Shown here: positions 33,916 through 45,700 of the stretch, piece after piece
Layout: each line of letters starts with the position of its first letter
Position numbering within the stretch: the stretch's first letter is position 1
Assembly (NCBI GenBank): GCA_009823505.1
Contig: VZQC01005585.1
Location: forward strand, 564,781 to 628,780
Source: Rhizomys pruinosus
Lineage: Eukaryota; Chordata; Mammalia; Rodentia; Spalacidae
Length of the DNA: 64,000 nt
Direction: 5' to 3'
Made by a program: the position numbers and the translations under genes
Notes under the pieces: generated by a model
Seen by the model: only the letters and a program-made list of their open reading frames with translations
Databases searched by the model: none
What the model was told of the DNA's origin: nothing

Positions 33916-35340
33916 AGAATGCCACATTTTAAAGGATAAATGACTAAATAGATTAAGGAATGATGATACTAACTATGCACTCCATGGGTATCTTAAGGAG
34001 GAAAGACTATTAAATTTCTTCTGTGCTTTGGACTGTTTCTCATACCACTTTATCATCAGGAATCTGACAGCATAGCTTTCTGTTGAAATTATATACTGTA
34101 GTAATATGAAAAAGGGTGTTTAGATCATATGAATAATGACAGGGAAGAATCATTCAGCTCTGATTAATTCAAAGTTTGGCTGCAATCAAATTATTATACC
34201 TTTAATTTATGAATATTCTTGCTTTAAATTTTAAAAATATCTTGCTTATATTGTCTAATGTCTATTCCACTTAGGACAGTAACCAGAAAACAACCTTGCA
34301 CACATTAGAACTGGAGGCCAATTATCTCTTATTAAGGAATGTATTACAAGAAGCTACAGCTTTGCTAAGAAATGTAATATCCTGCAAGGGATTCTTTGTA
34401 TTTCTGCTTGCCATTAGTTATTTTATCGTCCTATTTAAGATGAATTGATTAAAGCCACACTGCTTGGAATGGGTTCGAGACTTTGTGCAGAATTTTCCTA
34501 AGTACAGCACTGCTTTGAAAGAGTGAACTGGCTTCCAGAAGAGTGAAGCAATATTACGTTATTTAAATATTTTTAGGTTTTTTTTTTCTGATTGCTTAGC
34601 TTTTCCAAATGGTGCTTAATACCAGAAAGTATGTGGAATCAGTAATTTTCCCTGCTTTGACTGAGACTATCAATCACTAAGTTCAAAAGAAAAAAACATC
34701 AAAGTACATTGCAGTTTGACAGAGAAAATATTTTAAGTTAAAACTTACAATCATTAAAAATTTTGCTCAAATTAATGGATTGAATTTATCTCAGACAAAA
34801 TTGAATTGATTGAAATACATTTTACTTTTCAAAGAAGAAGTATTATTAGCTGAAGAAAAGGCACCACAGCATCAATATCTAAGTTAATGAGATTTATAAT
34901 TTGGTGATTTGGGACTTCTTTTAATACATTTCAACAAAATAAATTTCAGACTCTAGTCTTAATAAAGAGGAGAAAGTTAGGAAAATGGTAAAGAATTGGA
35001 AATTTCCTAAAAATGATGGCCAGGTTTTTGCTGATTCAATAACATGTTCAGCACAAAATAATTTAAGGTACTAGACAGTAAATAATTACCAGAAAGATGA
35101 TATTCCAAGCTGCAAGGCTATTTCTGTTACATAATAGCTGTTTGTTTTTGATATGTCAAATACTATAATGTCAATTTGATTGGCTTGAGAAGCACTGGAT
35201 GAGTAAAATATTACTCTCAGTTCTGTGATAATGCTTCCAGAAACAATGATATCATGAGGGCTCTGATTTAATGATGGGTAACTCCCTTGATGGAGTCTTA
35301 GTGTTACTGGGGATGCTAAAATGTAGGAAGTAGAGACTAA
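33916..35340. other. Repeat-poor unique sequence
   Basis: 1.4 kb with no recognisable repeat or exon. Together with 32207-33505 it forms a repeat-poor block within the presumed Xirp2 intron. Confidence 0.45.
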
Positions 35341-35606
35341 CTAGAGGAAGTAGTTCACTGTAGAAATGTCACTGGGAGCTAGAGGACGTAGTTCACTGTA
35401 GAAATGTCACTGGGAGCTAGAGGACGTAGTTCACTGTAGAAATGTCACTGGGAGCTAGAGGACGCAGTTCACTGTAGAAATGTCACTGGGAGCTAGAGGA
35501 CGCAGTTCACTGTAGAAATGTCACTGGGAGCTAGAGGACGCAGTTCACTGTAGAAAGGTCACTGGCAGCTAGAGGACACAGTTCACTGTAGAAAGGTCAC
35601 TGGCAG
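35341..35606. repeat. 38-bp tandem repeat, 7 units
   Basis: Units begin with CTAGAGG at 35341, 35379, 35417, 35455, 35493, 35531 and 35569, an exact 38-base period. Each carries 'agttcactgtagaaa.gtca'. The last units share 'aaaggtcactggcagct' rather than 'aaatgtcactgggagct', so variants are grouped by position. Not open as a reading frame. Confidence 0.97.
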
Positions 35607-36019
35607 CTATGTCTTGCCCTGACCCTTTCCTGTTTACTTTTTTTTTCTTTCTGGTTGTCGTGATGTGAACTACTCCATTGTACAATGCCTTCCTACCATG
35701 ATAGACTGACACCTCTGAAACTATGAGGAAATAATTTGCCTTATCAAGCTATTCTGTAATTTGACCACAGGAATAAAAGTATTTATTGCAAATACTACTA
35801 GCACTCTCAAAACTTACCAGAATAGTCCAGTTAGTTTGAGATAACGCTATATGGAATTTTCCAAAGCCCATGACTGGTGAAAATTGATTAATTTAAGAAA
35901 AGACAGATTTTAATTAATATATACAGGTCATTCCTATCTATAAATCACCTGTTCATAAGTACAGGAGTCAATTGCTTTATATTCTGGATACCCTAAGGGA
36001 ATTTGGGGTACAGATGGAT
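35607..36019. other. No gene seen
   Basis: Plain sequence after the tandem array. Confidence 0.5.
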
Positions 36020-36150
36020 TTTTTTTATATTTTATTGAAGTTTTGTGTGTTTCATACATCATTTCTCAGTCCAATTTAAGCTCATTCCCCTTTCCATGCC
36101 CCCCACCCAACCCGAGTTCATGCATTCTTCCATAAACAATATTTTGGAGT
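36020..36150 (-). repeat. L1 3' terminus
   Basis: 'tattttattgaagttttgtg', 'ttcatacatcatttctcag', the C-rich run, and 'catgcattcttccataa' match the 3' ends at 29395 and 37725. Confidence 0.65.
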
Positions 36151-37186
36151 CATGAAATTTTTATTTTAATCATAAATCATCATTTTCCCTGATCTCTTCA
36201 TTGCTGAGGCAAACACAGCTATTTCCTGTTTCTCAAAACTCCATTTCCACCCTTGGGATACAGAAAGAAGATGAATGCCTTCCCAGAAGATAGAGAGACA
36301 CAAATAAAGGCAGATTTGGAGAGCTGACACTCACAGAAACACATTAGAGGAAGAGAAATGAAGAAGCAATAACAGCAGTATATTCAGAAACAAAGTGAGG
36401 AAGAAAAAGAAACTACATCAAAAGCCATCAATTAAATAAGAAATAGGATAATGCAGAATGATAGGAATTCTTGGATTTTCTTGAACAGAGACTTGAGGAA
36501 GAGCAAGACAGAAATAAAGTATTGAAATAGGAACATGCATAAGTCAGAAGAAACTCATATACAAACTAATCAGATATATCAATTCTTTGATTTGGAAATC
36601 CTATGGGAAGAGGAACAGGATGTACTGCTTAAAGGAATGGAAACTTGAGCTACTTTTTTCTACTTATGAATTTTGAAATTGGAAAAATGCCATAACTTTT
36701 CTTATTTCCATGCCATCAATCTATGAATATGCAACTGCGTAATATTAACTAGGGTATGTAATAATGCTTGGACAATTTGAAGATAGCAAAAGCATCTAGT
36801 TTGCTCTAAGAAAGGTACCCTGTGCAGCTTTCCTTTTACAAGATTTCATTTACTCTCCACAGGCAGCCATCTAGGTTCCATTATTTAGTAAAGAATCACG
36901 AAGTTTAAAGACATTAAGAAATTTATCTGAAGTCAAACAATAAGTGCCCGAGGCAAAGTAGAAGTTACAAATTGTGGATCCAAATTTCATGCTTAGTCTC
37001 CTAAGACTGTGCCTTTTCAAAATAAGGGGTCCAAGACAAAGGCTGATAGAAATACATTTACAAACGTTCCCTGAAGGAATGTGCTTGCTGGTGGAAGGTG
37101 AGAGGAGTGGGAGGAGAAGAGGGTCCCTAAGTAATCAAATCGGAAATATATATATATTATATCCTGTACATGATAATCTAATATCT
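36151..37186. other. No gene; MIR relic
   Basis: 36840-36960 reads like a MIR/L2 3' part ('ccattatttagtaaagaat', 'aagacattaagaaatttat', 'tgaagtcaaacaataagtg'). The rest is A-rich unique sequence. Confidence 0.4.
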
Positions 37187-37193
37187 ATATATC

Positions 37194-37239
<46 letters not shown>

Positions 37240-37240
37240 C
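37187..37240. repeat. (CTAT)n microsatellite
   Basis: About 11 perfect CTAT units preceded by imperfect ATCT units. Confidence 0.97.
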
Positions 37241-37680
37241 TGTATATATGAGAAAAGATCCTAAGATTTCACCATGGAACCTACAGTTCAAACTTGGAAA
37301 TTCTCCTGGTTGAACCTACCTTGCACTGGAATTTAATGTGTTCCATGATGACTGACTTACAAGTATAATTTCTAAATATTAGGACCCATTATCTAGACTA
37401 ATTGGAGCAAATTTGTAGAAACATTGAGACACTATTATGCTACATATATTTCAATTTCTTCCACAAATTGGGTTGATTCATTTGCTGGTAAATATGTGCA
37501 GTATAGGACAGTAAGTTCCTCAATATACCCTGAGTAGAGATGGCTTGATGACGAATGACTTCAGACAGGCTAGCTTCCTCAGCAGGGCTAGCCACCTGTT
37601 GAACTTCTAGTTTTGGAGACAAGGTCAGATCAACATTTCTCAGGCAGGACACCCTACTTCTTGATGATTTCTCTAGTGTT
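37241..37680. other. No gene seen
   Basis: Plain sequence; the reverse frame at 37440-37652 has no support. Confidence 0.5.
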
Positions 37681-37925
37681 TTTTATTTTTATTTTTATTT
37701 TTTTGTTTGTTCTTTTTGTTTTCTTTTTCACTGATGTTTTATGTATTTCATACATCATTTTTCATTTCTGTTCAAGCATATTCCCCTGTCCCTTCCCCCC
37801 ACCCCACACCAAACCATCCCAGATCATGTACTCTATCATAACTGTCCTGCATCTTTCTCTCAGTCTTTTTTTATGCTTAGGAATTCACATTTTCCTCCGT
37901 TAATTTCATAGTGTTTTTCTTCCCG
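37681..37925 (-). repeat. L1 3' end
   Basis: 'actgatgttttatgtatttc', 'ccccaccccacaccaaacc', 'ataactgtcctgcatctttc', then 'aggaattcacattttcctcc', as at 29390-29600. Confidence 0.75.
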
Positions 37926-38745
37926 TCTATTTCCAAGAGGAGCATAACTAAAAAAAAAAAAAAAATGGTTATTAATTTGTCCCCACAGCACTGACTGGCC
38001 AATGGTTGACTTCCCTGTTAGAATACAGTATCACATCCCCTCAGTGATGGGAGAGGACAGACTTGAACTGGAGGTGGGGGGAATGAGACGTCCTTCTACC
38101 TCTTGTGCCAGGAGCAGAATAAATCACTAGGAAATGAAGGCCGTGGCCTTGCTCGGCATTTTCTGCTCTTGAGGTAAAGTTCATTCCCTTCTCTGCTGCA
38201 TCTATAACTAACCATTTGTCAATGTGATCGCTGTAATGACCGAAGCAATATAGTTTAACAATCTACTTTGATTTCTAATTCTCAGCTCAAGCTTATAAGA
38301 ATGAAAAACAGAGCCATTTAGATATGTTGAAATTAAAGGATTTGGTTTCCTTTTGATCTATCTTAGATTACACTGACATTAACATCTAGAAAGGATTTGT
38401 GTACAGATACTTAGGAACAGGTAAGGAGTCATACCCTTAATTTAAAATGTATTTGGGGATATAAACTTTAGATTTTAGGGGAAGATATTGACATAAGAGA
38501 ATGTAAAGGATTAAACAAAAGAATGTGCTGACATTCATGTAGGTTCAGCCACTTTTTATTTGACCCTTTGTGTGCATATGTATATATGTATGGTGTTTGT
38601 GTGTGTGTGACTGCATGTTTTTATGTGTGTGCTCATGTGTTTATGGGTGCATGCATTTATGTGCCAGAGGTGACCATCAATTCGTTTATTGTTGTGCTTT
38701 ATGTGTGTTAGAAATTCTTGCCCATTTTTTTTTCTACATTAGGTT
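37926..38745. other. No gene seen
   Basis: A-run at 37950-37965 and imperfect TG/TA repeats at 38570-38650. Confidence 0.45.
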
Positions 38746-39036
38746 TTTGTCTTGTTTGAGTTTGCATGGGTCTTGTGCATGCTGTCATCATTGATGTAAT
38801 TTCCTAAGAACAAGTTCCTGGCCACCTAGAAAACTGTTTCCATGTGGCCATCGATCACTCCTGGCTTTTACAAATTTTCTGCACCTTATTCCACAATAGC
38901 TCCCGAGTCTTGGGTGGCTGAGGTTTAATATAGGAGTCCTATACAGGGACACGCAGTCTGTGGTATCTTGTTCTCTAAATTTTGGCCAGCTGTGACTTTT
39001 GTTTTGTTTTGTTTGTTTGTTTGTTTGTTGAGTTAT

Positions 39037-39040
39037 ATAT

Positions 39041-39079
<39 letters not shown>

Positions 39080-39082
39080 TTT
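39037..39082. repeat. (TTTA)n tract
   Basis: About 11 TTTA units forming the tail (in reverse) of the B1 that follows. Confidence 0.93.
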
Positions 39083-39084
39083 TT

Positions 39085-39190
39085 GGTCTTTTTGAAACAG
39101 GGTCTCACTTTTGTCCCAGCTGGTGGCCTGGAGCTCACTATGTAGACCAGGCTGACCTTGAGATTAAAGGTGTGGGCCACCATGCCTGGC
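39085..39190 (-). repeat. B1 SINE, shortened
   Basis: 'tgaaacagggtctcactttt', 'atgtagaccaggctgacctt', then straight to 'gagattaaaggtgtgggcca'; the right-middle part is missing. Confidence 0.85.
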
Positions 39191-39809
39191 CAGTTGTGAC
39201 TTTTTGTGTTAATTGCCCTTTATTGCATGAGGAAGTTTTGCTGGTGAGAGCTGAGACATGACTTACTATTCTCTCTACCTCCTGTTTCACTATTCTGAGG
39301 GTCGTATGCATAGAAGTTCCATTATAGATGTATCACTTAGGGCTGTACATCACAAAGACACTTATTCTCTGTAATTTACCAGTTGTAGAACTCTGTAATA
39401 GTCTCCATCTGTTGAAAAAGGAAGTTTCTTTGATGAGTGGTGACAGGTACACTTGTCTGTAAATGTAAGGATATGTATTTAGCATATAGAAAGAAATTAG
39501 ATTTGTCTAAGGATGTGACAGTTGTAGTGTTTTTCTCTAGGATCTATGATCTCTCCAGACATATATATTTGGCTAGATTTATAGAACACACATAAGTTCC
39601 TTCCCATTCAGCAGGTTTCAAGTCTAATTAGATAGCTGTTGATTATCTCCAAGATAAAAATGCCACTATTGCACTGACAGAGATAGTTTTCTGTGCTGGC
39701 CATCATCATGGTTATTAGGCTTTAATGCTGGGGTTCTATCATTTATTGATTTTTTCCCTTAGTAGCTTGCATAGTGCCCTCTGAAACTTACTGAAACCCA
39801 GAACTTACT

Positions 39810-39903
39810 GGTTGCTAGGCTGGCTTGCTTGTGAGCTCCAAGGATACACATGCCTCTGCCCACTCAGGGCTAGATTTACAGATGTGCACTACTATGCCAA
39901 GCT
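39810..39903 (-). repeat. B1-related relic
   Basis: 'tgctaggctggcttgc', 'catgcctctgcccactcagg' and 'gtgcactactatgccaagct' follow the B1 order, diverged. Confidence 0.55.
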
Positions 39904-39904
39904 T

Positions 39905-40300
39905 TAAAAATATTTTAACTTAGCCCTTAAGAATTTCATACATGTATGCAAAGAGCTTTAATCAAATAGAATCCCCACTCCCTCCCCTTCCGCTCTTACT
40001 AGAGCCACCCCACCTTGGCTCACTCCAAAATTTATGTACTATTAAAAGAAACTTCATCCCACTAAGTCCAGTTAGTGTGACTAATATGCGCATGGGTGTA
40101 GGACCATCTACTGGAATATGGTTGATGTACAAGGGACCACATCCAAGAAGAAAACTCTGCCAGCAGCCATCAACTGTCAATAGCTCTTCAGCTACGAGTA
40201 GTTTACATGAACCCATCCTCTATCCATGCTAGAATTTTGAAAGTTTTGATCCTGTGTAGGTCTCGTGCAGTTAAACCCAGTGATTTTAAGTTCTGGTTTG
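39905..40300 (-). repeat. Rodent L1 3' UTR fragment
   Basis: 'cataagtcca'-like and 'gcgcatgggtgtaggaccat', 'caagaagaaaactctgccag', 'catcaactgtcaatagctct' and 'ttgatcctgtgtaggtctcg' follow the order of a rodent L1 3' UTR that I recall. It leads directly into the 33-bp minisatellite. Confidence 0.6.
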
Positions 40301-41291
40301 CAACAGGCCAAAGTCACCATGAGTTCCTGTATGCACTAGGCCAAAATCACTATGAGTTCCTATATGCAACAGGCCAAAATCACTGTGAGTTCCTGTATGC
40401 AACAGGCCAAAATCACTGTGAGTTCCTGTATGCACTAGGCCAAAATCACTATGAGTTCCTATATGCAACAGGCCAAAATCACTGTGAGTTCCTGTATGCA
40501 ACAGGCCAAAGTCATTGTGAGCTCCTGTATGCAACAGGCCAAAGTCATTGTGAGTTCCTGTATGCAACAAGTCAAAATCACTGTGAGTTCCTGTATGCAA
40601 TAAGCCAAAATCACTGTGAGTTCCTGTATGCAATAGGCCAAAGTCATTGTGAGTTCCTCTATGCAACAGGCCAAAGTCATTGTGAGTTCCTGTATGCAAC
40701 AGGCCAAAGTCATTGTGAGTTCATGTATGCAACAGGCCAAAATCACTGTGAGTTCCTGTATGCAATAAGCCAAAATCACTGTGAGTTCCTGTATGCAACA
40801 GGCCAAAATCACTGTGAGTTCCTGTAGGCAACAGGCCAAAGTCATTGTGAGTTCCTCTATGCAACAGGCCAAAGTCATTGTGAGTTCCTGTATGCAACAG
40901 GCCAAAGTCACTATGAGTTCCTGTATTCATCAGGACAAAATCACTGTGAGATCCTGTGTGTAACAGGCCAAAGTCACAATGAGTTGCTGTATGCAACAGG
41001 CCAAAATCATTGTGAGTTCCTGTATGCAACAGGTCAAAGTCACTGTGAGTTCATGTATGTAACAGGCCAAAGTCACTATGAGTTCCTGTATGCAACAGGT
41101 CAAAGTCATTGTGAGTTCCTGTATGCAATAGGCCAAAATCACTGTGAGTTCATGTATGTAACAGGCCAAAGTCACTATGAGTTCCTGTATGCAACAGGTC
41201 AAAGAAAGTCATTGTGAGTTCCTGTATGCAACAGGTCAAAGTCACTGTGAGTTCCTGTATGCAACAGGCCAAAGTTACTGTGAGTTCCTGT
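40301..41291. repeat. 33-bp minisatellite, about 30 units
   Basis: The unit is 'caacaggccaaaatcactg' followed by 'tgagttcctgtatg' (33 bases), with common variants AAAGTCATTG, ATGCACTAGG and TTCATGTATGTAAC. 33 is a multiple of three and the unit has no stop in one frame on each strand, so long artificial frames run through it (40207-40827 +, 40459-40911 -). A 3-unit (99-base) higher-order repeat is visible at 40330/40429 and again at 41051/41150. A 4-base insertion (AAAG, near 41207) shifts the phase near the right end. No promoter, no start context and no codon bias, so I treat it as non-coding. Confidence 0.97.
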
Positions 41292-41457
41292 AATTTTACT
41301 AGTGAAATGGCCAACAGGAGGCTGTGCTAAAAAAATATGTACCATCTACAGGCATTTAACGGTTTAATTTATTTGGCCATTTCATTGAAACTTAAATCAT
41401 TTCATTCAATTATTGATTTTTTTACAGGCCAACTCTCCAAGCTAAGCAATTAATTAA
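41292..41457. other. No gene seen
   Basis: AT-rich spacer between the minisatellite and a young B2. Confidence 0.5.
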
Positions 41458-41473
41458 AAATATTTAATGGTAG

Positions 41474-41736
41474 GGGCTGCAGAGATGGCCTAGTGGTTAA
41501 GAGCGCCGACCGCTCTTACAGAGGACCTGGGTTCGATCCCCAGCACCCACATGGCGGCTGAGAACCGTCTGAAACTCCAATTCCAGGAAAACTCCAGCTC
41601 CAGGGGAATCCGACACCCTCTTCTGACCTCCGCGGCATTGCACCACACGGGTGCACAAACTTGCATGCAGAAAGTACATTCATACACATACAGAAATAAA
41701 TAAAAACTAAATAAATAAAAATAAAAAAAATAAAAA
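41474..41736 (+). repeat. B2 SINE, young copy
   Basis: Head 'gggctgcagagatggcctag', long A/T tail. Flanked by a perfect 16-base duplication AAATATTTAATGGTAG at 41458-41473 and 41737-41752. Confidence 0.95.
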
Positions 41737-41988
41737 AAATATTTAATGGTAGTATGATTAAATTTTCAAAAATGTCAATGCTAGCAATATTTTCATTCTA
41801 AGATGATCAAATTTCCGATTAAATTCTGTTCATTCACAACTGCTTTACTACCAGAACTCATTCACATGAGGTCATGGGAACTAGAAACAAAATGCATATC
41901 ACAATTCTATAGAGCATGCTATTGCTACAACTAAGCAGGTCAGTTCTGCTACTTAGGTTATAAATGTAAATGGACATTTGACCCAAGT

Positions 41989-41990
<2 letters not shown>

Positions 41991-42031
<41 letters not shown>

Positions 42032-42092
42032 GTGTGTGTGTATGTGTATGTGTGTGTGTGTGTGTGTGTATGTGTGTGTGTGTGTGTGTGTA
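41991..42092. repeat. (TG)n microsatellite
   Basis: About 50 TG units with scattered TA changes. Confidence 0.97.
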
Positions 42093-43735
42093 GTGTCCTA
42101 CCGCCATTGTCTCAGATCACCACAACACAGCAGCACAGACTCCTTATATTACAGATGTAGGGTCCTGCATCCAAAAGGGTTTCCTTGCCCTGGAATTAAG
42201 GCACTATTTAGGCCAGATTTTTCTAGAAACTTCAGGAGAGAAATTTCTTCTTGAATTTTCTAGCTTCCAGAAGTTAGGAGCTACTAAAAGTACATCCATC
42301 TTCTAAGTCAGGAGGTCAAAATCAATCTCTCTCTCCCTCCCTCCCTTCTTCCCTTCTGTACTTACTCTAACTCTGCTATACTTCCTGTCTTTCTCTTTCA
42401 CATATGAGAACTTTGGGGATTATAGTGTATACTCCTGGAGAATCCAGCAGAATCCTCCATACTGAGATCCTTAGCTTCAAGGCATCTGCCATTCTTTTTT
42501 CCATGTGGGGTTAGGCTCTGGGTTCTGGGTATAAGCAACTTTGGGGAAACTACTTTTCTGTCTACCATAGGCTGACTCTTGACTTCTTCCACTCCTGGAC
42601 AACTTTTCCTGTACCTGGCAAACAAGAAGAGTGTCAGTGAACAAAGAGTTAATAAGCAATTGGGAGCTAATTCTGTGCATAATTAGAGATAGGACTTTAA
42701 ATAAAAGCTCAGTGCAACAATTGGATGTGTGGGTGGATTTGGGAGGTGGCAAGTGTTGAAGAAATGACAATGTATGTGAAGGAAATAAGATGACAGGGTG
42801 GTGAATGTAAGAGATAATCTGTTCCCAAGCTAGAAGAAAACTACAAGCTAGCTTTTGTGCTGCTGTGGCATACACTTCCACTCATTTTATTAGTTTGCCA
42901 CCCTCGCCATGGGTTTTAAAAATGTGGATTAATGTATACTTGTTCTTTCATTTTATTCTCTATTTATTGGTTTCATAATATTCAAATAAGGATAAGAATA
43001 TATAAAACTCAAATTGATTACAAATTTGGTTTGACAGCAGCATTTTGAATGGTCACAGGGATGATTTTTTTCTTGTTAGCTGAGCGTTATGCAAATATTA
43101 AGAATTATAGAAAATTTATTCAGGCTAATGGCACTGAGCCCATGATGTGTCTATTGGAATCATATTCTGCATGGGAATCTAAACTGGTTATAGGTCATAT
43201 ATTCAGGATGGAATTTAGCACATCACTTTCCAAATTCAATTCTAAATCAATTTTCCAAGTACTAAACAGTTGATTTCTTTATGACACATCCAGAATAAAA
43301 TAGCAAGGCTATTGCTATATCACTGAAAGAGGCTTGCTTTCTGGAAAATGACATCTAAAACTGCCTTGGCCTTGGGACTTCCTCCGGGACCTCTGTTCAC
43401 ATATGGCCCACTTCTGATGACTAAATCAAGGTTCAGGTATGGATTTCACAGACTTATCAGAGAAAAATAGTTAAAGTCATATTTTTCTTCTAACCAGTTT
43501 AGCTTGGCACTGAATCTTGGAATTTCTTTTGAGTCATAATTACAGAGCATTAGCTATGCGGAAATTTTTAATGTATTTTTTCATATCTACAGTATGAATC
43601 ACTTCACAACAGAAAGACAACCTTGTCTAAATTTTCCTTCAAGTACTGTCTGAGGAGAGTGATTGGTTGGCTTTTTCCTGGGTACTTGTGCTTCCTGACA
43701 GGTGGCAGGGATTATGGCTAAGCCACAGAACTCAA
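42093..43735. other. No gene seen
   Basis: A CT-rich stretch at 42328-42358. The 134-codon reverse frame at 42477-42881 has no motif or splice support. Otherwise unique. Confidence 0.45.
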
Positions 43736-43915
43736 TAGGGAGTGCTCAGCTACTCTTCCAGCTCTGCCACTCACCAGCCGAGTGACCAGGAGAAGTTTAT
43801 AACCTTTTTATCTTTGTTTTCTTATCTGAAAAAGAAGACAAATATGTACAATTAGTCCCTACCTCACAGCATGATGAGAGCATTATATGAATTAATGCCA
43901 AAGACACAAAGTACT
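43736..43915 (+). repeat. MIR SINE
   Basis: 'ctctgccactcaccagccg', 'gtgaccaggagaagtttata', 'ttttcttatctgaaaaa' and 'cctacctcacagcatgatga' follow the MIR consensus order well. Confidence 0.8.
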
Positions 43916-44324
43916 TTGTGCAGATTTGTTGTTTTACATTTGCAATCATTCTTTCAAGTTCTTCATCCATATTTTCATGACGTTAGAGTTTTTCTGACTG
44001 CTTGGTGTTCATTATTGAAATTTAATACTTAAACCCAGGGGTTAGAATTGTCTATTTCTAGTTTTCTTCATCAAACTTTATTTAAAGTATATTACCTTGA
44101 ATTGTTAATGTTTAGAATAACAAATCTAGTTTTCATTTCTGCTATAAACATTGTATAAATATTTGAGTTATTTTGATGTCTTATTTAGACATCCATTGAA
44201 ATCATTTTATGAACCACTCTATTGTTCTATAGAGTTTCACCACCTTAAAATATATTTAACTCTTCAACATCTACTCTACTTTCAATAAGCCATGAGGTGA
44301 TGATCTCTTTTATTATGTCTTTTC
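43916..44324. other. No gene seen
   Basis: AT-rich, unrecognised. Confidence 0.5.
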
Positions 44325-44465
44325 TAATTTTTTATTAATATTTTGTATATTTCAGACATCATTTTTCAAATCAGTTCAGGTATATTCCCCTTTCCCTTCC
44401 CCCCACCCCAGCCCACCCTACCCCAGATCATGCATTCTGCCCTAACTTTCCTGCATCTTGATCTC
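44325..44465 (-). repeat. L1 3' terminus
   Basis: 'attaatattttgtatatttc', 'tcagttcaggtatattccc', the C-rich run and 'gatcatgcattctgcccta'. Confidence 0.75.
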
Positions 44466-45700
44466 TTAATGTCTTCCTCAAAATCACCACCCACTGTCCC
44501 TTCAGAATTTCTCAGTGTTGCTGTTCTTTCTATATCTTTCTCATTCATATACATGGCTGGCTTCATGATTCACTACAGGTGTTCCTCTTCTCTGATGCTG
44601 TCACTGGCAGGGCCCCACAGACATATCAGATGGGTTATGCACTCCCCTACAGGCGCCCGACTCATTTTGTACAAGCCCACCACTGTGTTGGGCTATAAAT
44701 GCCTCTCATCAAGGAAAAGTTTAGATGATTGTGGAGATGTCATATCCTTTTTATAGATACATTAAAATGAACATTCTTAATTGTATAACTGAAATAATGT
44801 ATTTTTGAAATTTCCTCTGACAAAGATGGGAGGAGACACACTAAAGACAACTCTCCATAGGATTTGTTTATCTCTTGTGGCCAATGGTCTTTTGTGCTTC
44901 TGTAATAATAGGCATGAGGTCTCCATATATTAGATGGATTGTGTTTTTATCAACAGATGGACATCTATCTCATTTTCTCATTTAGTACAATTTGTTCTCA
45001 TAGATATTTTGCCTGCAAAGAATATAGTCAAGACAGTTGTTCTTTATTTGTGTTTGCTTAATATTTATTTTGCCCATCATTTTCTTTCTAGGTTGTTGCA
45101 GACTTAAGGTTTCCTTGTTGCAGTATCTTCTGAAAATATTTATTTATCTTTGACTTTCAGTGTATATTTATTCAATAATTACTTTGATAACTAATGCATT
45201 GTTTTAGGACAACCTTCATATGGAAATATTATATTTTAAGTACCTTTGTGAACTTATGACTGGTTGTTGTTGTTATTGTTGTTATTACATGGCGAGTGTA
45301 TGACAATTTGTTTCCTTTTCTCATGGTTAACAATTTAGATTCATTAGATTCATACAGACTTTGGTTCACAGAGCTAAAATTTAAGTAAACTAATTTCGGA
45401 TGGTATTTGATATTGAAAGGAAATATCTAAAGAGTATTTGAATTTTGTTTCCTCATCACATATACTCTCCATTTGCCTAAAATTTCATATATTGCTTATT
45501 TTTATTAAGCAGAATTTACCAAAACATATAATTGAGCTTATTTCTAGATATGGTGAATATTTCATATGTTTATCATGTTCCACCTACTGTCTTCCATATA
45601 TGCCTTAATATTCCTAGTATTTTTCTTACCTTGGTCTTATCTGTAAATTAAGCCACCTAATTCCGCTTCCGAATCTAAACACTAGCAAGCGGTTTCTTGA
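44466..45700. other. No gene seen
   Basis: Unrecognised, AT-rich towards the right. A short TTG/TTA repeat at 45266-45290. Confidence 0.45.

Larger units (their letters stand above)
38746..39800 (-). repeat. Lx-like L1 3' region, carrying a B1
   Basis: 'gtttgcatgggtcttgtgc', 'ttctgcaccttattccacaa', 'agtctgtggtatcttgttct', 'tcaagtctaattagatagct' follow the block order seen at 45701-47850. The B1 at 39085-39190 and a (TTTA)n tract interrupt it. Confidence 0.6.

Noticed and set aside
40207..40911. Long open frames of up to 206 codons on both strands through the 33-bp array
   Set aside because: They follow from a stop-free 33-base unit. There is no promoter, start context, splice support or non-repeat domain.
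40301..41291. CRISPR array
   Set aside because: The 33-base units are contiguous with no unique spacers, and the DNA is mammalian.
42477..42881. 134-codon reverse frame
   Set aside because: No domain, no conserved-looking sequence and no exon borders.
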